A DNA stretch of 64,000 bases from Sphingomonas sp. OV641 (GTDB lineage: Bacteria > Pseudomonadota > Alphaproteobacteria > Sphingomonadales > Sphingomonadaceae): assembly GCF_900109205.1 (NCBI RefSeq), contig NZ_FNZB01000001.1, positions 1,302,001 to 1,366,000 on the forward strand. Reading direction: 5' to 3'. The notes under the pieces were generated by a model that saw only the letters and a program-made list of their open reading frames with translations, had not been told where the DNA came from and searched no databases. Shown one piece after another: positions 28,163 through 36,429 of this stretch. The first letter of the stretch is position 1; each line of letters begins with the position of its first letter. A program made the translations under genes and the position numbers.

Positions 28163-29146
28163 TCAAACAGTGAGTGCGAGAAGCGCGAAGGTCGCCAACC
28201 AGTGCGTGCCCATATAATGATCGGCCAGATGCGGCAGGCTTGCGGCGAGGTGATCGTCCGCTGCCGCGGCGGCGACAGATGCGATTGGATGGGCCGGCAG
28301 CGCAGCGGCGATCGAACGCCAGCACCAGGCACGGCTGAGGTTCAGGCCATCGAGATGCGCGATCTTTCCGTCGCTCCGGTCGGAGACAAGGGCGGGCGTG
28401 AACAAGGTGCGCGGCGCACCCAAGGCCGCTTCGGGCAGGAAGGCTTCGAACCAGCCGGCGAACTCATCGCCGAGCACCCGGCTCATCAGCAGCGCCTCCG
28501 AGAGCGCGGAGGAGAGAAATTCGTCACCGCCCGGCTCCCAAGCCTGACACGCGCGATCCTCACCAAACCAATGGCGCGCCCGCGCATCGATGAGCGAGAC
28601 TAGTGCCGCGTCGTGCTCAAGGCCCCAATCACGTGCCAGCGTCAGCGCAAAGGCGGTGTTGAAGTGGGTCCCGACGCGAATCGGATAGGTCAGCTTCGGT
28701 AGATGCTGGTGGAAGCGTTCGGCAAAGGCGCGCGCAAGCGGTTCCAGCGCGTCATTCCAGTCCGCCTCGTGCCGCACCGCCTCACCATGCAGCGCCAGTG
28801 CCCACGCCCAGCCATAGGGTCGCTCGAATCCAGCGGCATAGGGACGGGCGAGCACCGCCAGTTCGCCCGCGACCTTCTCTGGCACCAGCATCTCGTCCGC
28901 ACGGTGGCGGATGTCACTCGCTTCGGCCAGTTCCGGGAACATGCGCGCGATGGTCAGCAGCTGCCACCAGCCATGCACGCAGCTGTGCCAATCGAAGCTG
29001 CCGTGAAAGATCGGGTGGATCTCATGCGGCTCGCGCAGGTCCTCCGGCCCGTTCAGTACCTGATCGAGCTTGTAGGGGTAACGCTGACCGACATGGCCGA
29101 GCGTGAGCCGGGCAAAGCCGGCGGCGATCTCAGGCTTCAAGGTCAC
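28163..29146 (-). CDS. DUF2891 domain-containing protein
   Basis: 327 residues from a GTG start overlapping the DUF979 stop (GTGA). Conserved segments HPIFHGSFDWHSCVHGWW (about residues 43-60), RPYGWAWALAL and NTAFALTLARDW, rich in His and Trp and helical throughout, which suggests an (alpha/alpha)n toroid like those of glycan-acting or other hydrolases. No signal peptide is seen, so it is likely cytosolic. It is the last gene of a run esterase-DUF969-DUF979-DUF2891. The open frame to 29659 upstream is only antisense overlap with DUF979. Confidence 0.88.
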   Translation of the reverse strand: MTLKPEIAAGFARLTLGHVGQRYPYKLDQVLNGPEDLREPHEIHPIFHGSFDWHSCVHGWWQLLTIARMFPELAEASDIRHRADEMLVPEKVAGELAVLARPYAAGFERPYGWAWALALHGEAVRHEADWNDALEPLARAFAERFHQHLPKLTYPIRVGTHFNTAFALTLARDWGLEHDAALVSLIDARARHWFGEDRACQAWEPGGDEFLSSALSEALLMSRVLGDEFAGWFEAFLPEAALGAPRTLFTPALVSDRSDGKIAHLDGLNLSRAWCWRSIAAALPAHPIASVAAAAADDHLAASLPHLADHYMGTHWLATFALLALTV

Positions 29147-30045
29147 GCGACGATCCACCACAGCAGGAGAAGGTTGAACACGAGCAATGGCAGCGCCGTC
29201 GGCACTTGCGCGCGGATCACGCCGTTGCGGTCCTTCAGCTCGAGCAGCGCCGCCGGCACCAAATTGAAGTTCGCCGCCATGGGCGTCATCAGCGTGCCGC
29301 AGAAGCCGGCGAGCATGCCGACGGCTGCGACCGGCGCGGGATCGGCACCATAGCTTTGCACCAGCAGTGGAATGCCGACCGCCGCTGCCATCACCGGAAA
29401 GGCGGCGAAGGCGTTGCCCATCACCATCGTGAACAGCGCCATGCCGAGCCCGAAGGCGAGCACGGCGCCAAGCACGCTGCCCGTCGGGATCGCGACGCCG
29501 ACGAGGCGGCCGACCACCTCTCCAACGCCAGCGAGCGCGAAGACGGCGCCGAGGCTCGCCAGCATCTGCGGCAGCGCCGCCGCCCAGCCGATATCGTCCA
29601 TCAACGCGCGCCCTGCACGGAACGGCTCCGCGGGGGCGGGCCGCAGCCAGGCGTAGCAAAGCGCCAGTGCCAGCAGCACGCCTGTGGCCAGTGCCACCAA
29701 CGTCGCCTGCTTGCCGTCGAACAGTGCCGGAAATTGCTTGAACACGAAGGTGCCGATCAGCGCGGTCGCGGGGATCACCAGCGCGGGCACGAACACCATC
29801 GCGCCGCGGATGGCGGGCTCGCCAGCGGGCACGCGTCGCTTCATCCGCCCGCTCGCGGCGATCGCCACCAGCGCAAGGACCAGCACGCCGTTACCAAGGT
29901 CACCCAGCCAGTCGCCGGCGAGAAAGCTCGTCGCCACCAGGCCATAGAAGCCGGTATTGGCCCAGCGGCGCTCACCCGCCGACAGACCGGCAAAGGCAAG
30001 GAAGGTCAGCCCGGCAATCAGATATACGAAGTTCAGCCCGATCAT
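29143..30045 (-). CDS. DUF979 family membrane protein (5-oxoproline transporter-type subunit)
   Basis: 300 residues from ATG 30045 (overlapping the DUF969 stop, ATGA), with about nine membrane helices. Conserved pieces are GFCGTLMTPMAANFNLVPAALLELKD at the C-terminal end and GNAFAAFPVMAAAVGIPLLV. DUF969 and DUF979 always occur as a pair, and both are named in public annotation as subunits of a putative 5-oxoproline transporter. The pair here would bring in the substrate for the downstream DUF2891 protein. Substrate assignment is from family knowledge only. Confidence 0.88.
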   Translation of the reverse strand: MIGLNFVYLIAGLTFLAFAGLSAGERRWANTGFYGLVATSFLAGDWLGDLGNGVLVLALVAIAASGRMKRRVPAGEPAIRGAMVFVPALVIPATALIGTFVFKQFPALFDGKQATLVALATGVLLALALCYAWLRPAPAEPFRAGRALMDDIGWAAALPQMLASLGAVFALAGVGEVVGRLVGVAIPTGSVLGAVLAFGLGMALFTMVMGNAFAAFPVMAAAVGIPLLVQSYGADPAPVAAVGMLAGFCGTLMTPMAANFNLVPAALLELKDRNGVIRAQVPTALPLLVFNLLLLWWIVA

Positions 30046-30683
30046 GCGCGCCGCGCCTTTCGGTCGAGCAGCCACAGCCGTGTGCCGTGAATGACGAAGG
30101 CGGCGATCGCGGTGGGGATCGCCCAGACCGACATGTGCAGCGGCTCGACGAAGATGCCATAACCTTCCAGCACGCCCTTCATCAGCAGGATCGATCCAAT
30201 CGCGATGAAGATGTCCTCGCCGAAGAACAGCCCGACATTGTCGGTCGCGGCGGCCATCGCCTTCACCTTTTCCGGATCATGCGCCTCGCCAGCCGCAGCC
30301 TCCGCCATTGGCGCGATCAGCGGGCGCACGGTCTGCGCGGGCCCGGCAACCGAGGTGAGACCAAGCGCCGCCGTCAGCTGACGAAAGCCGAGATAGGCCA
30401 TCAGCAATCGCCCGGTCGTCAGCCCCTTCAATCCGCCCACGAGCGAGCGCGCACGCGCCTGCAGCCCGTTGCGTTCAAGCAGGCCGATGACCGGCAGCAC
30501 GATATAGATCGCGGTGACATAACGCGTGTCGTTGAAGGCCTTGCCGAAGGCGGCGAGGATGGCGAGCGGATCGATCCCGGCGGCAAGCCCGGTGACGAGC
30601 GCGGAAGCCGCGATCACCAGCATCGGGTTGAACCGCAGCAGGAATCCCAGCGCGATGATCGCGATGCCGGATAGGACGAGCAT
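30042..30683 (-). CDS. DUF969 family membrane protein (5-oxoproline transporter-type subunit)
   Basis: 213 residues with five to six membrane helices; VVKAMAAATDNVGLFFGEDIFIAIGSILL is the distinctive segment (near residues 140-168), and NDTRYVTAIYIVLPVIGLLERNGL precedes it. First transporter gene of the DUF969-DUF979-DUF2891 set; starts overlap all along the set, so translation is coupled. It follows an alpha/beta hydrolase gene by 8 nt. Confidence 0.88.
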   Translation of the reverse strand: MLVLSGIAIIALGFLLRFNPMLVIAASALVTGLAAGIDPLAILAAFGKAFNDTRYVTAIYIVLPVIGLLERNGLQARARSLVGGLKGLTTGRLLMAYLGFRQLTAALGLTSVAGPAQTVRPLIAPMAEAAAGEAHDPEKVKAMAAATDNVGLFFGEDIFIAIGSILLMKGVLEGYGIFVEPLHMSVWAIPTAIAAFVIHGTRLWLLDRKARRA

Positions 30684-30691
30684 TCAGTTGA

Positions 30692-31642
30692 TCAGGCGCG
30701 CGGTTTCGCAGTCAGTGCGCGCCGCAATGCGGCAATGCGGGACTGGTTTGCCTCTTGCGCGATCGCCGCGTCCGGCAGCGCGTCAAAGGCATGTATGGCG
30801 CCCGGCCAGACATGAAACTCCGTCGGCACGCCGGCCGCGAGCAGCCGCTGCGCGTAGGTGATGTTTTCGTCGCGAAAGAGGTCCAGCGCTCCAGTCGCGA
30901 TATAGGTCGGCGGCAACCCAGCTACGTCCTCCGCTCGCGCGGCGGCGACATAAGGCGACACCTCTGCCTCGCCGGGCTCCTCACCCAGCATGCACTGCCA
31001 CCCGAAGCGATTACTCGCCCGATTCCAGATGAACTCGCCGGTCAGTGGATCCGGATCGTTGCTGCACGTCCGGTCATCGATCATCGGATAAAGAAGGTGT
31101 TGAAACGCCAGCTGAAACTCGCCGCGATCGCGCGCTAGCAGCGCCAGCGAGGCAGCAAGCCCACCCCCGGCGCTTTCCCCCATCACGCCGATGCGGGCAG
31201 GATCAATGCCTAGTCGCTGAGCGTGGGCAAACGTCCAGCGCAATCCGGCGTAGCAATCCTCGATCGGGCCCGGAAATGGCGTCTCCGGCGCAAGGCGATA
31301 ATCGACCGACACCACAATACAGCCAAGCGCCGCCACGATCGGGCGGAGCCGAACCGCGCCGTCCTCCGCCTTGCCCAGAACATAGCCGCCACCATGCATG
31401 TGCACGATGCAGCCAGCCCCTTTCGCGAGCCTGGCAGGACGAAACAGATATAGCGCAACATCCGGTGCGCCCGCAGGTCCTGGCACGATGACGCGTTCAA
31501 CCGTCACGCCATCATCAACCACCTGAGGCTTTGGCGATTCCCAGCGACGCGCCTGCTCCAGCGACTCGGCCGACAAGGACATCGTCGGCCAGAGGTCGAG
31601 CAGCGGCAACAATTCAGGATCCACCAGATGCCGCGTGCTCAT
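30692..31642 (-). CDS. alpha/beta hydrolase (HSL-type esterase)
   Basis: 316 residues from ATG 31642, which has AGGAGAAGAGG upstream; the frame opens further but without family similarity. HSL-family marks are the oxyanion motif VHMHGGGYVLG, the nucleophile elbow GVMGESAGGGLA, the acid in ALDLFRDENI and His in GAIHAFD. It hydrolyses acyl esters, lipids or aromatic esters. Being first in the unit with DUF969/979/2891, it may act on the same pathway; the evidence is only position (8 nt spacing). Confidence 0.92.
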   Translation of the reverse strand: MSTRHLVDPELLPLLDLWPTMSLSAESLEQARRWESPKPQVVDDGVTVERVIVPGPAGAPDVALYLFRPARLAKGAGCIVHMHGGGYVLGKAEDGAVRLRPIVAALGCIVVSVDYRLAPETPFPGPIEDCYAGLRWTFAHAQRLGIDPARIGVMGESAGGGLAASLALLARDRGEFQLAFQHLLYPMIDDRTCSNDPDPLTGEFIWNRASNRFGWQCMLGEEPGEAEVSPYVAAARAEDVAGLPPTYIATGALDLFRDENITYAQRLLAAGVPTEFHVWPGAIHAFDALPDAAIAQEANQSRIAALRRALTAKPRA

Positions 31643-31676
31643 TGCCTCTTCTCCTCGGGCGATCATCGCCGGTCGT

Positions 31677-33200
31677 TCACGCCGGTTGGAGCAGCCCTTC
31701 CTTGGCGATCTTCTCCCGCCACACGAGCGGGGCGAGCTGGTGGACATTATTGCCCTCGCTGTCGACCGCGACGGTGACGGGGAAATCCTGCACCTCGAAT
31801 TCGTAGATCGCCTCCATGCCGAGATCTTCGAACCCGACGACCTTCGATCCCTTGATCGCCCGGGCGACGAGGTACGCCGCGCCACCGACCGCCATCAGAT
31901 AGGCGCTCTTGGCGTCCTTGATCGCATCGGTTGCGGCGGGGCCGCGCTCAGCCTTGCCGACCATCGCGAGCAGCCCCTGGTCAAGCATCATGCGGGTGAA
32001 CTTGTCCATTCGCGTCGCGGTAGTGGGGCCAGCCGGGCCGACCACTTCCTCGCCGACCGGATCGACCGGGCCGACATAATAGATCACGCGGCCCTTGAAC
32101 TCGACCGGCAGCTCCTCGCCGGCATCGAGCATGTCCTTGATCCGCTTGTGTGCGGCGTCACGCCCGGTCAGCATCTTGCCGTTCAGCAGCAGGCGATCGC
32201 CCTGCTTCCACGACTGGACCATCGCGGGCGTCAGCGTGTCGAGGTCGACGCGGATTGCGGCCTTGTCGGGCGTCCAGTTCACCTTCGGCCATTCGTCAAG
32301 CTTTGGCGTCTCGAGATAAGCCGGGCCGCTGCCGTCGAGCGTGAAATGCGCGTGCCGGGTCGCGGCGCAATTCGGGATCATCGCCACCGGCTTGCCCGCG
32401 GCGTGGCACGGCGCGTCCATGATCTTCACGTCGAGGATGGTGGAAAGCCCACCCAGCCCTTGGGCCCCGATGCCCAGCGCATTCACCTTGTCGAAGATTT
32501 CGATGCGCAGCGCCTCGATGTCGTTCCTGGGCCCACGCGCCTTTAGCGGGCCCATGTCGATCGGCTCCATCAGCGCCTTTTTGGCGAGCAGCACGCAATG
32601 CTCCGCCGTGCCGCCGATGCCGATCCCCAGCATGCCCGGCGGGCACCAGCCGGCGCCCATCTGCGGCAGCATCTCCAGCACCCAGTCAACGATCGAATCG
32701 CTGGGATTCATCATCTTGAACTTGGACTTGTTCTCGCTGCCGCCGCCCTTCGCCGCGACATCCACCGAGACCTTGTTGCCCGGCACCAACTCGACATGGA
32801 GCACGCAGGGCGTGTTGTCCTTGGTGTTGCGGCGGGTGAAGGCGGGGTCGGCGAGCACCGAGGCGCGCAGCTTGTTCTCCGGGTGAAGATAGGCGCGGCG
32901 CACGCCTTCATCGACGATTTCCTGCATCGAGCGGGTGGTGTCATCGATGCGGCAATCCATGCCCCATTTGACGAACACGTTGACGATGCCCGTATCCTGG
33001 CAGATCGGCCGGTGCCCCTCGGCGCACATCCGGCTGTTGGTCAGGATCTGCGCGATCGCGTCCTTCGCCGCCGGGCCCTGCTCCGCCTCATAGGCGTCGC
33101 CCAAAGCGCGGATGTAATCCATCGGGTGGTAGTAGCTGATGAACTGGAGCGCATCGGCAACGCTCTCGATCAGGTCTGCGGCGCGGATCGTCGTGGTCAT
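31677..33200 (-). CDS. fumarate hydratase class I
   Basis: 507 residues, the fused alpha-beta form of the iron-sulfur fumarase. Cluster-ligand cysteines are expected in CAEGHRPICQDTG, GIGGTAEHC and PNCAATRHAHF. It hydrates fumarate to malate. ATG 33200 gives the family N-terminus MTTTIRAADLIESVADALQF. It is divergent from the GGDEF/EAL gene with 158 nt between. The rest of the TCA genes lie at 48031-64000. Confidence 0.96.
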   Translation of the reverse strand: MTTTIRAADLIESVADALQFISYYHPMDYIRALGDAYEAEQGPAAKDAIAQILTNSRMCAEGHRPICQDTGIVNVFVKWGMDCRIDDTTRSMQEIVDEGVRRAYLHPENKLRASVLADPAFTRRNTKDNTPCVLHVELVPGNKVSVDVAAKGGGSENKSKFKMMNPSDSIVDWVLEMLPQMGAGWCPPGMLGIGIGGTAEHCVLLAKKALMEPIDMGPLKARGPRNDIEALRIEIFDKVNALGIGAQGLGGLSTILDVKIMDAPCHAAGKPVAMIPNCAATRHAHFTLDGSGPAYLETPKLDEWPKVNWTPDKAAIRVDLDTLTPAMVQSWKQGDRLLLNGKMLTGRDAAHKRIKDMLDAGEELPVEFKGRVIYYVGPVDPVGEEVVGPAGPTTATRMDKFTRMMLDQGLLAMVGKAERGPAATDAIKDAKSAYLMAVGGAAYLVARAIKGSKVVGFEDLGMEAIYEFEVQDFPVTVAVDSEGNNVHQLAPLVWREKIAKEGLLQPA

Positions 33201-33358
33201 GAACCGATCCACTATGGCGACGGATCGGCACACGCAACCGGTCTGCTGCCACAAGTTCACCAGATCGCGCCGTGCCCGACTGGCTCGAGCAGCCGAAACG
33301 GACCAGAAAAACTGTCCGCATAAACGCTTTCCCAATCCTCTCCATCTAGCCAGACGTG

Positions 33359-35998
33359 ATGGGATCCATTCGTCGTGCCTTGGCGGTCTCGCCAGTTCGT
33401 TCCGTGCGCCTGATCGAAGTGCTGGGGCTGGTCGCCACCGAAGACGATGCGTTGCAGGATGCCGGGCATGCGCGGCTGGCAGAAGTCGCGGCTCTTTGGC
33501 CAATTATCGTGGTGGCTTCCGTCCTCGCATCGGCATGGACCATGGCAGCGCCAGCCTTCTCGCATGAACCGCTGGGCCTTGCCTCCGGGTTGAGCACGGC
33601 GCTGTGCGGACTGGCGCTGGCGGTCTGGGGCCTGCTGTCGTTGCCGGCTGCACGCGAGCTTGCCGTGCACCGCCGGATAACAGCCCTCGCCGGGCTTGCA
33701 GTCCTTTTTGGCATCGCGTTCTCGCTTCTTCTCGCTCTCGCCCCGGCGCTTCCCACCCAGCCGTTTCGACTGACCGGCATCGTTCTGGGGCTCGGCAGCA
33801 TCGTCATCACTGCCGTCGCGCTTCATCCTGTTCGGGCGGCATGCATCGCATTCGCCGGGGGGCTTGCGCTGACGGTGCCGTTCGCGGCGGGCATCGGAAC
33901 GGCGGCGGCGGGAGCGCTGGTGCTTGCCGCTCTGCTGGCCGCAGGCGCGCTCCGCATTGCCGCGCGCGATCAGGAACGGCTCGGCGCGAACAGGGAACGC
34001 GAACGCGAAGGGCAGCTCGCAGCACGCCTGGTGCGGGAATATGAAAGTCACGGCACCGGCTGGTTCTGGCAGACCGATCGCGCCGGCTGCCTCAATTACG
34101 TCAGCGCCAAGGTGGCGCGCGAGCTTACCGCAATGGGCATGTCGCCAGCGGGACAGCGGCTGGTGGACATCTTTCGCGTCGATTCGAGCCTGGCGGAAAC
34201 CGAGCGGACGCTGACCTTTCACCTGTCCTCCCGCACCAGCTTTTCCGATTATTCGGTGCGCCCGGCATTCGAGGCGGGCACGGATCGGTGGTGGTCGATT
34301 TCCGGCCGGCCGGTTCTTGATGATCTCGGCCGATTCCAGGGCTTCATCGGCTTCGGATCCGACCTGACCGAGAAGCGGCGGTCGGAAGCGGAAATCACGC
34401 GTCTCGCGCTGTTCGACAGTCTGACCGGGCTGGCCAACCGCCAGCGGCTCCGCCTGTCGCTCGACCAGGCGCTGTCTCCCGCACAAGGGCCGCACACCAC
34501 CACCTCCCTGTTCCTGCTCGACCTGGATCGGTTCAAGGCGGTCAACGATACGCTCGGGCATCAATGCGGCGACGAGCTGCTGAAGCAGGTCGCGCAGCGG
34601 CTGCAGCGAACGGTGGGTGATGCCGGGCTGGTCGGCCGCCTGGGCGGCGACGAGTTCCAGGTCGTGCTGCCCCGCGAAGGGAGCCGTGAGCGATTGGGCG
34701 CGCTGGCGCAGCACATCATCAACGCCTTGTCCCAGCCGTTCTTCGTCGCGGGCTCGTCCCTGTCGATCGGCTGCTCGGTCGGCATCGCGATCGCGCCCGA
34801 ACACGGGAACGACAGCGAAACCCTGATCCGCAATGCCGATCTCGCCTTGTACGCAGCAAAGGCCGACGGGCGCGGCGTATCACGCTTCTTCCGTCAGGAG
34901 ATGCTGGCCGGCGCGCAGAAGCGGAAGCGGCTGGAGGACGATCTGCGCGGCGCGCTCGGCGCGGACGAGTTTCACCTCGTCTATCAGCCGGTGGTGTCCA
35001 CCGCCGACCAGCATATCGTCGGCTATGAAGCGCTGCTCCGCTGGGAGCACCCCACACGCGGCGCGGTCAGCCCGGCCGATTTCATCCCGATCGCCGAGGA
35101 ATGCGGGATGATCGAGGCGATCGGGGAATGGGTGTTGCGTACCGCGTGCACCGAAGCGGCGAACTGGCCGGCGGATGTCAGGGTTGCCGTGAACGTGTCG
35201 GCGATCCAATTCGCCAATCCCGCCCTTCCGGCGATCATCACCAGCGCTCTCGCCGCGTCCGGTATTGCTCCACACCGGCTGGAGCTGGAAATCACCGAAA
35301 GCGTGTTCGTCAACGACGACGCATCCTCCAATCAGATGTTCAAGACGCTGAAGGGCATTGGCGTGCGCCTGGCGCTGGACGATTTCGGCACCGGCTATTC
35401 CTCGCTCGGCTATCTGCGCAAGGCGCCGTTCGACAAGATCAAGATCGACCAGAGCTTCGTGCGTGGCGCGATCCAGGACGGCAATCGCAACGCCGCGATC
35501 ATCAAGGCGATCGTGAGCCTGGCCAATACGTTAGGGATGGAGACGACCGCCGAGGGTGTGGAGCAGCAGGACGAGATTGAACTGATCAGCGACCTGGGCT
35601 GCAGCCACATTCAGGGATTTGTCTATGGCCGGCCCGCCCGGGCGGAGGACGTGCGCGCGCAGCTGGCCATGAGCTCCGGCAGCGCGACCGCGGTAGGCCA
35701 TCGCTTCAGCCGCGCCAGCAGAGCCACCGTGCTGCGTTCGGCGCGCGTCGAGATGAACGGCACGTCGGGCGAGGTGCGCATCCGCAACCTGTCCGCCACC
35801 GGGGTGATGATCGACGGCATCGACCTTCCGGAGCGCGCGATCGGCGCTGACGTGCGCATTGAGCTGGTGGACAACGAGCTGTTTCCCGCGACCATCCGCT
35901 GGGTGTCAGACGGTCGCGCCGGACTCGAGTTCGCGCGCCATTTTGACATGGAACGGCTGTCCCAGGGACCGTCACGGCTTGCCCGGCGAGTCAGCTGA
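33359..35998 (+). CDS. membrane-bound GGDEF-EAL-PilZ c-di-GMP protein
   Basis: 879 residues. Order: N-terminal region with about six membrane helices (45-205), a PAS-like segment (about 230-340, WFWQTDRAGCLNYVSAK), GGDEF domain with GRLGGDEFQVV near residue 430, EAL domain with YEALLRWEHP near 557, DDFGTGYSS and KIDQSFV, and a C-terminal PilZ-like domain (about 780-870, RNLSATGVMIDG). Both catalytic motifs are intact, but no RxxD inhibitory site sits before GGDEF. The PilZ part could sense c-di-GMP and switch between synthesis and hydrolysis. ATG 33359 follows a GTG at 33356. Confidence 0.93.
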   Translation: MGSIRRALAVSPVRSVRLIEVLGLVATEDDALQDAGHARLAEVAALWPIIVVASVLASAWTMAAPAFSHEPLGLASGLSTALCGLALAVWGLLSLPAARELAVHRRITALAGLAVLFGIAFSLLLALAPALPTQPFRLTGIVLGLGSIVITAVALHPVRAACIAFAGGLALTVPFAAGIGTAAAGALVLAALLAAGALRIAARDQERLGANREREREGQLAARLVREYESHGTGWFWQTDRAGCLNYVSAKVARELTAMGMSPAGQRLVDIFRVDSSLAETERTLTFHLSSRTSFSDYSVRPAFEAGTDRWWSISGRPVLDDLGRFQGFIGFGSDLTEKRRSEAEITRLALFDSLTGLANRQRLRLSLDQALSPAQGPHTTTSLFLLDLDRFKAVNDTLGHQCGDELLKQVAQRLQRTVGDAGLVGRLGGDEFQVVLPREGSRERLGALAQHIINALSQPFFVAGSSLSIGCSVGIAIAPEHGNDSETLIRNADLALYAAKADGRGVSRFFRQEMLAGAQKRKRLEDDLRGALGADEFHLVYQPVVSTADQHIVGYEALLRWEHPTRGAVSPADFIPIAEECGMIEAIGEWVLRTACTEAANWPADVRVAVNVSAIQFANPALPAIITSALAASGIAPHRLELEITESVFVNDDASSNQMFKTLKGIGVRLALDDFGTGYSSLGYLRKAPFDKIKIDQSFVRGAIQDGNRNAAIIKAIVSLANTLGMETTAEGVEQQDEIELISDLGCSHIQGFVYGRPARAEDVRAQLAMSSGSATAVGHRFSRASRATVLRSARVEMNGTSGEVRIRNLSATGVMIDGIDLPERAIGADVRIELVDNELFPATIRWVSDGRAGLEFARHFDMERLSQGPSRLARRVS

Positions 35999-36429
35999 CG
36001 CTGGTCCGCTGCCCGCATCGCCGATCCTGCCCGTGCTCGGAACGAGCCGATCCGGCCACAAGCACCCGATCGGCTCATAAGGGCAAAATTATTTTCACCG
36101 CGCCCTATCGGTCTTGCAATTCGCGAACCCGGCGGAAGTCCACGCGTCGCTTCCTTTGAACCCCGCCGGACCGCGTCTCAGCCGCGGTGAGCCGTTCGCC
36201 CATCCACGTGATAAACCTCTTGCCTATGCGCAGCTCCTGCCACAATCTGTTGGGGTAATCCGCAGGAACAGGCGCTAGCGCTGGTAGAACAGGAACCGCA
36301 GCACTTGTGCTGCGGCATGGGATCGTGCCGCTCCGAAGCGAGCCGCGGTCACTTTTTGTTCTCATCACAAGCCCTGCTCCGGTGTAACATGGGGGCTCGC
36401 CTCCCGATTCGATCAAACAGGGTGTTGGG
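35999..36429. other. 431-nt intergenic region upstream of nrdA
   Basis: No ORF with family similarity. It contains the palindromes GCGCTAGCGC (36272-36281) and the stem at 36296-36315, and AT-richer DNA around 36080-36110. It should hold the nrdA promoter. No NrdR-box pair and no cobalamin riboswitch box were recognised. Confidence 0.55.
36296..36315. promoter_or_regulatory. perfect 9-bp inverted repeat upstream of nrdA
   Basis: CCGCAGCAC-TT-GTGCTGCGG forms a perfect 9-bp arm with a 2-nt centre, 115 nt before the nrdA start. A 2-nt loop is too tight for an RNA hairpin, so a DNA operator is a more natural reading. The protein that binds is unknown. Confidence 0.45.

Noticed and set aside
36105..36270. 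Minus-strand reading frame with Trp/Tyr/Phe-containing end (YPNRLWQELRIGKRF)
   Set aside because: Looks more protein-like than most shadows, but has no plausible start with ribosome binding site and no recognised family.
35999..36429. NrdR boxes or cobalamin riboswitch upstream of nrdA
   Set aside because: No paired ACAC-type NrdR boxes and no B12-box sequence found.
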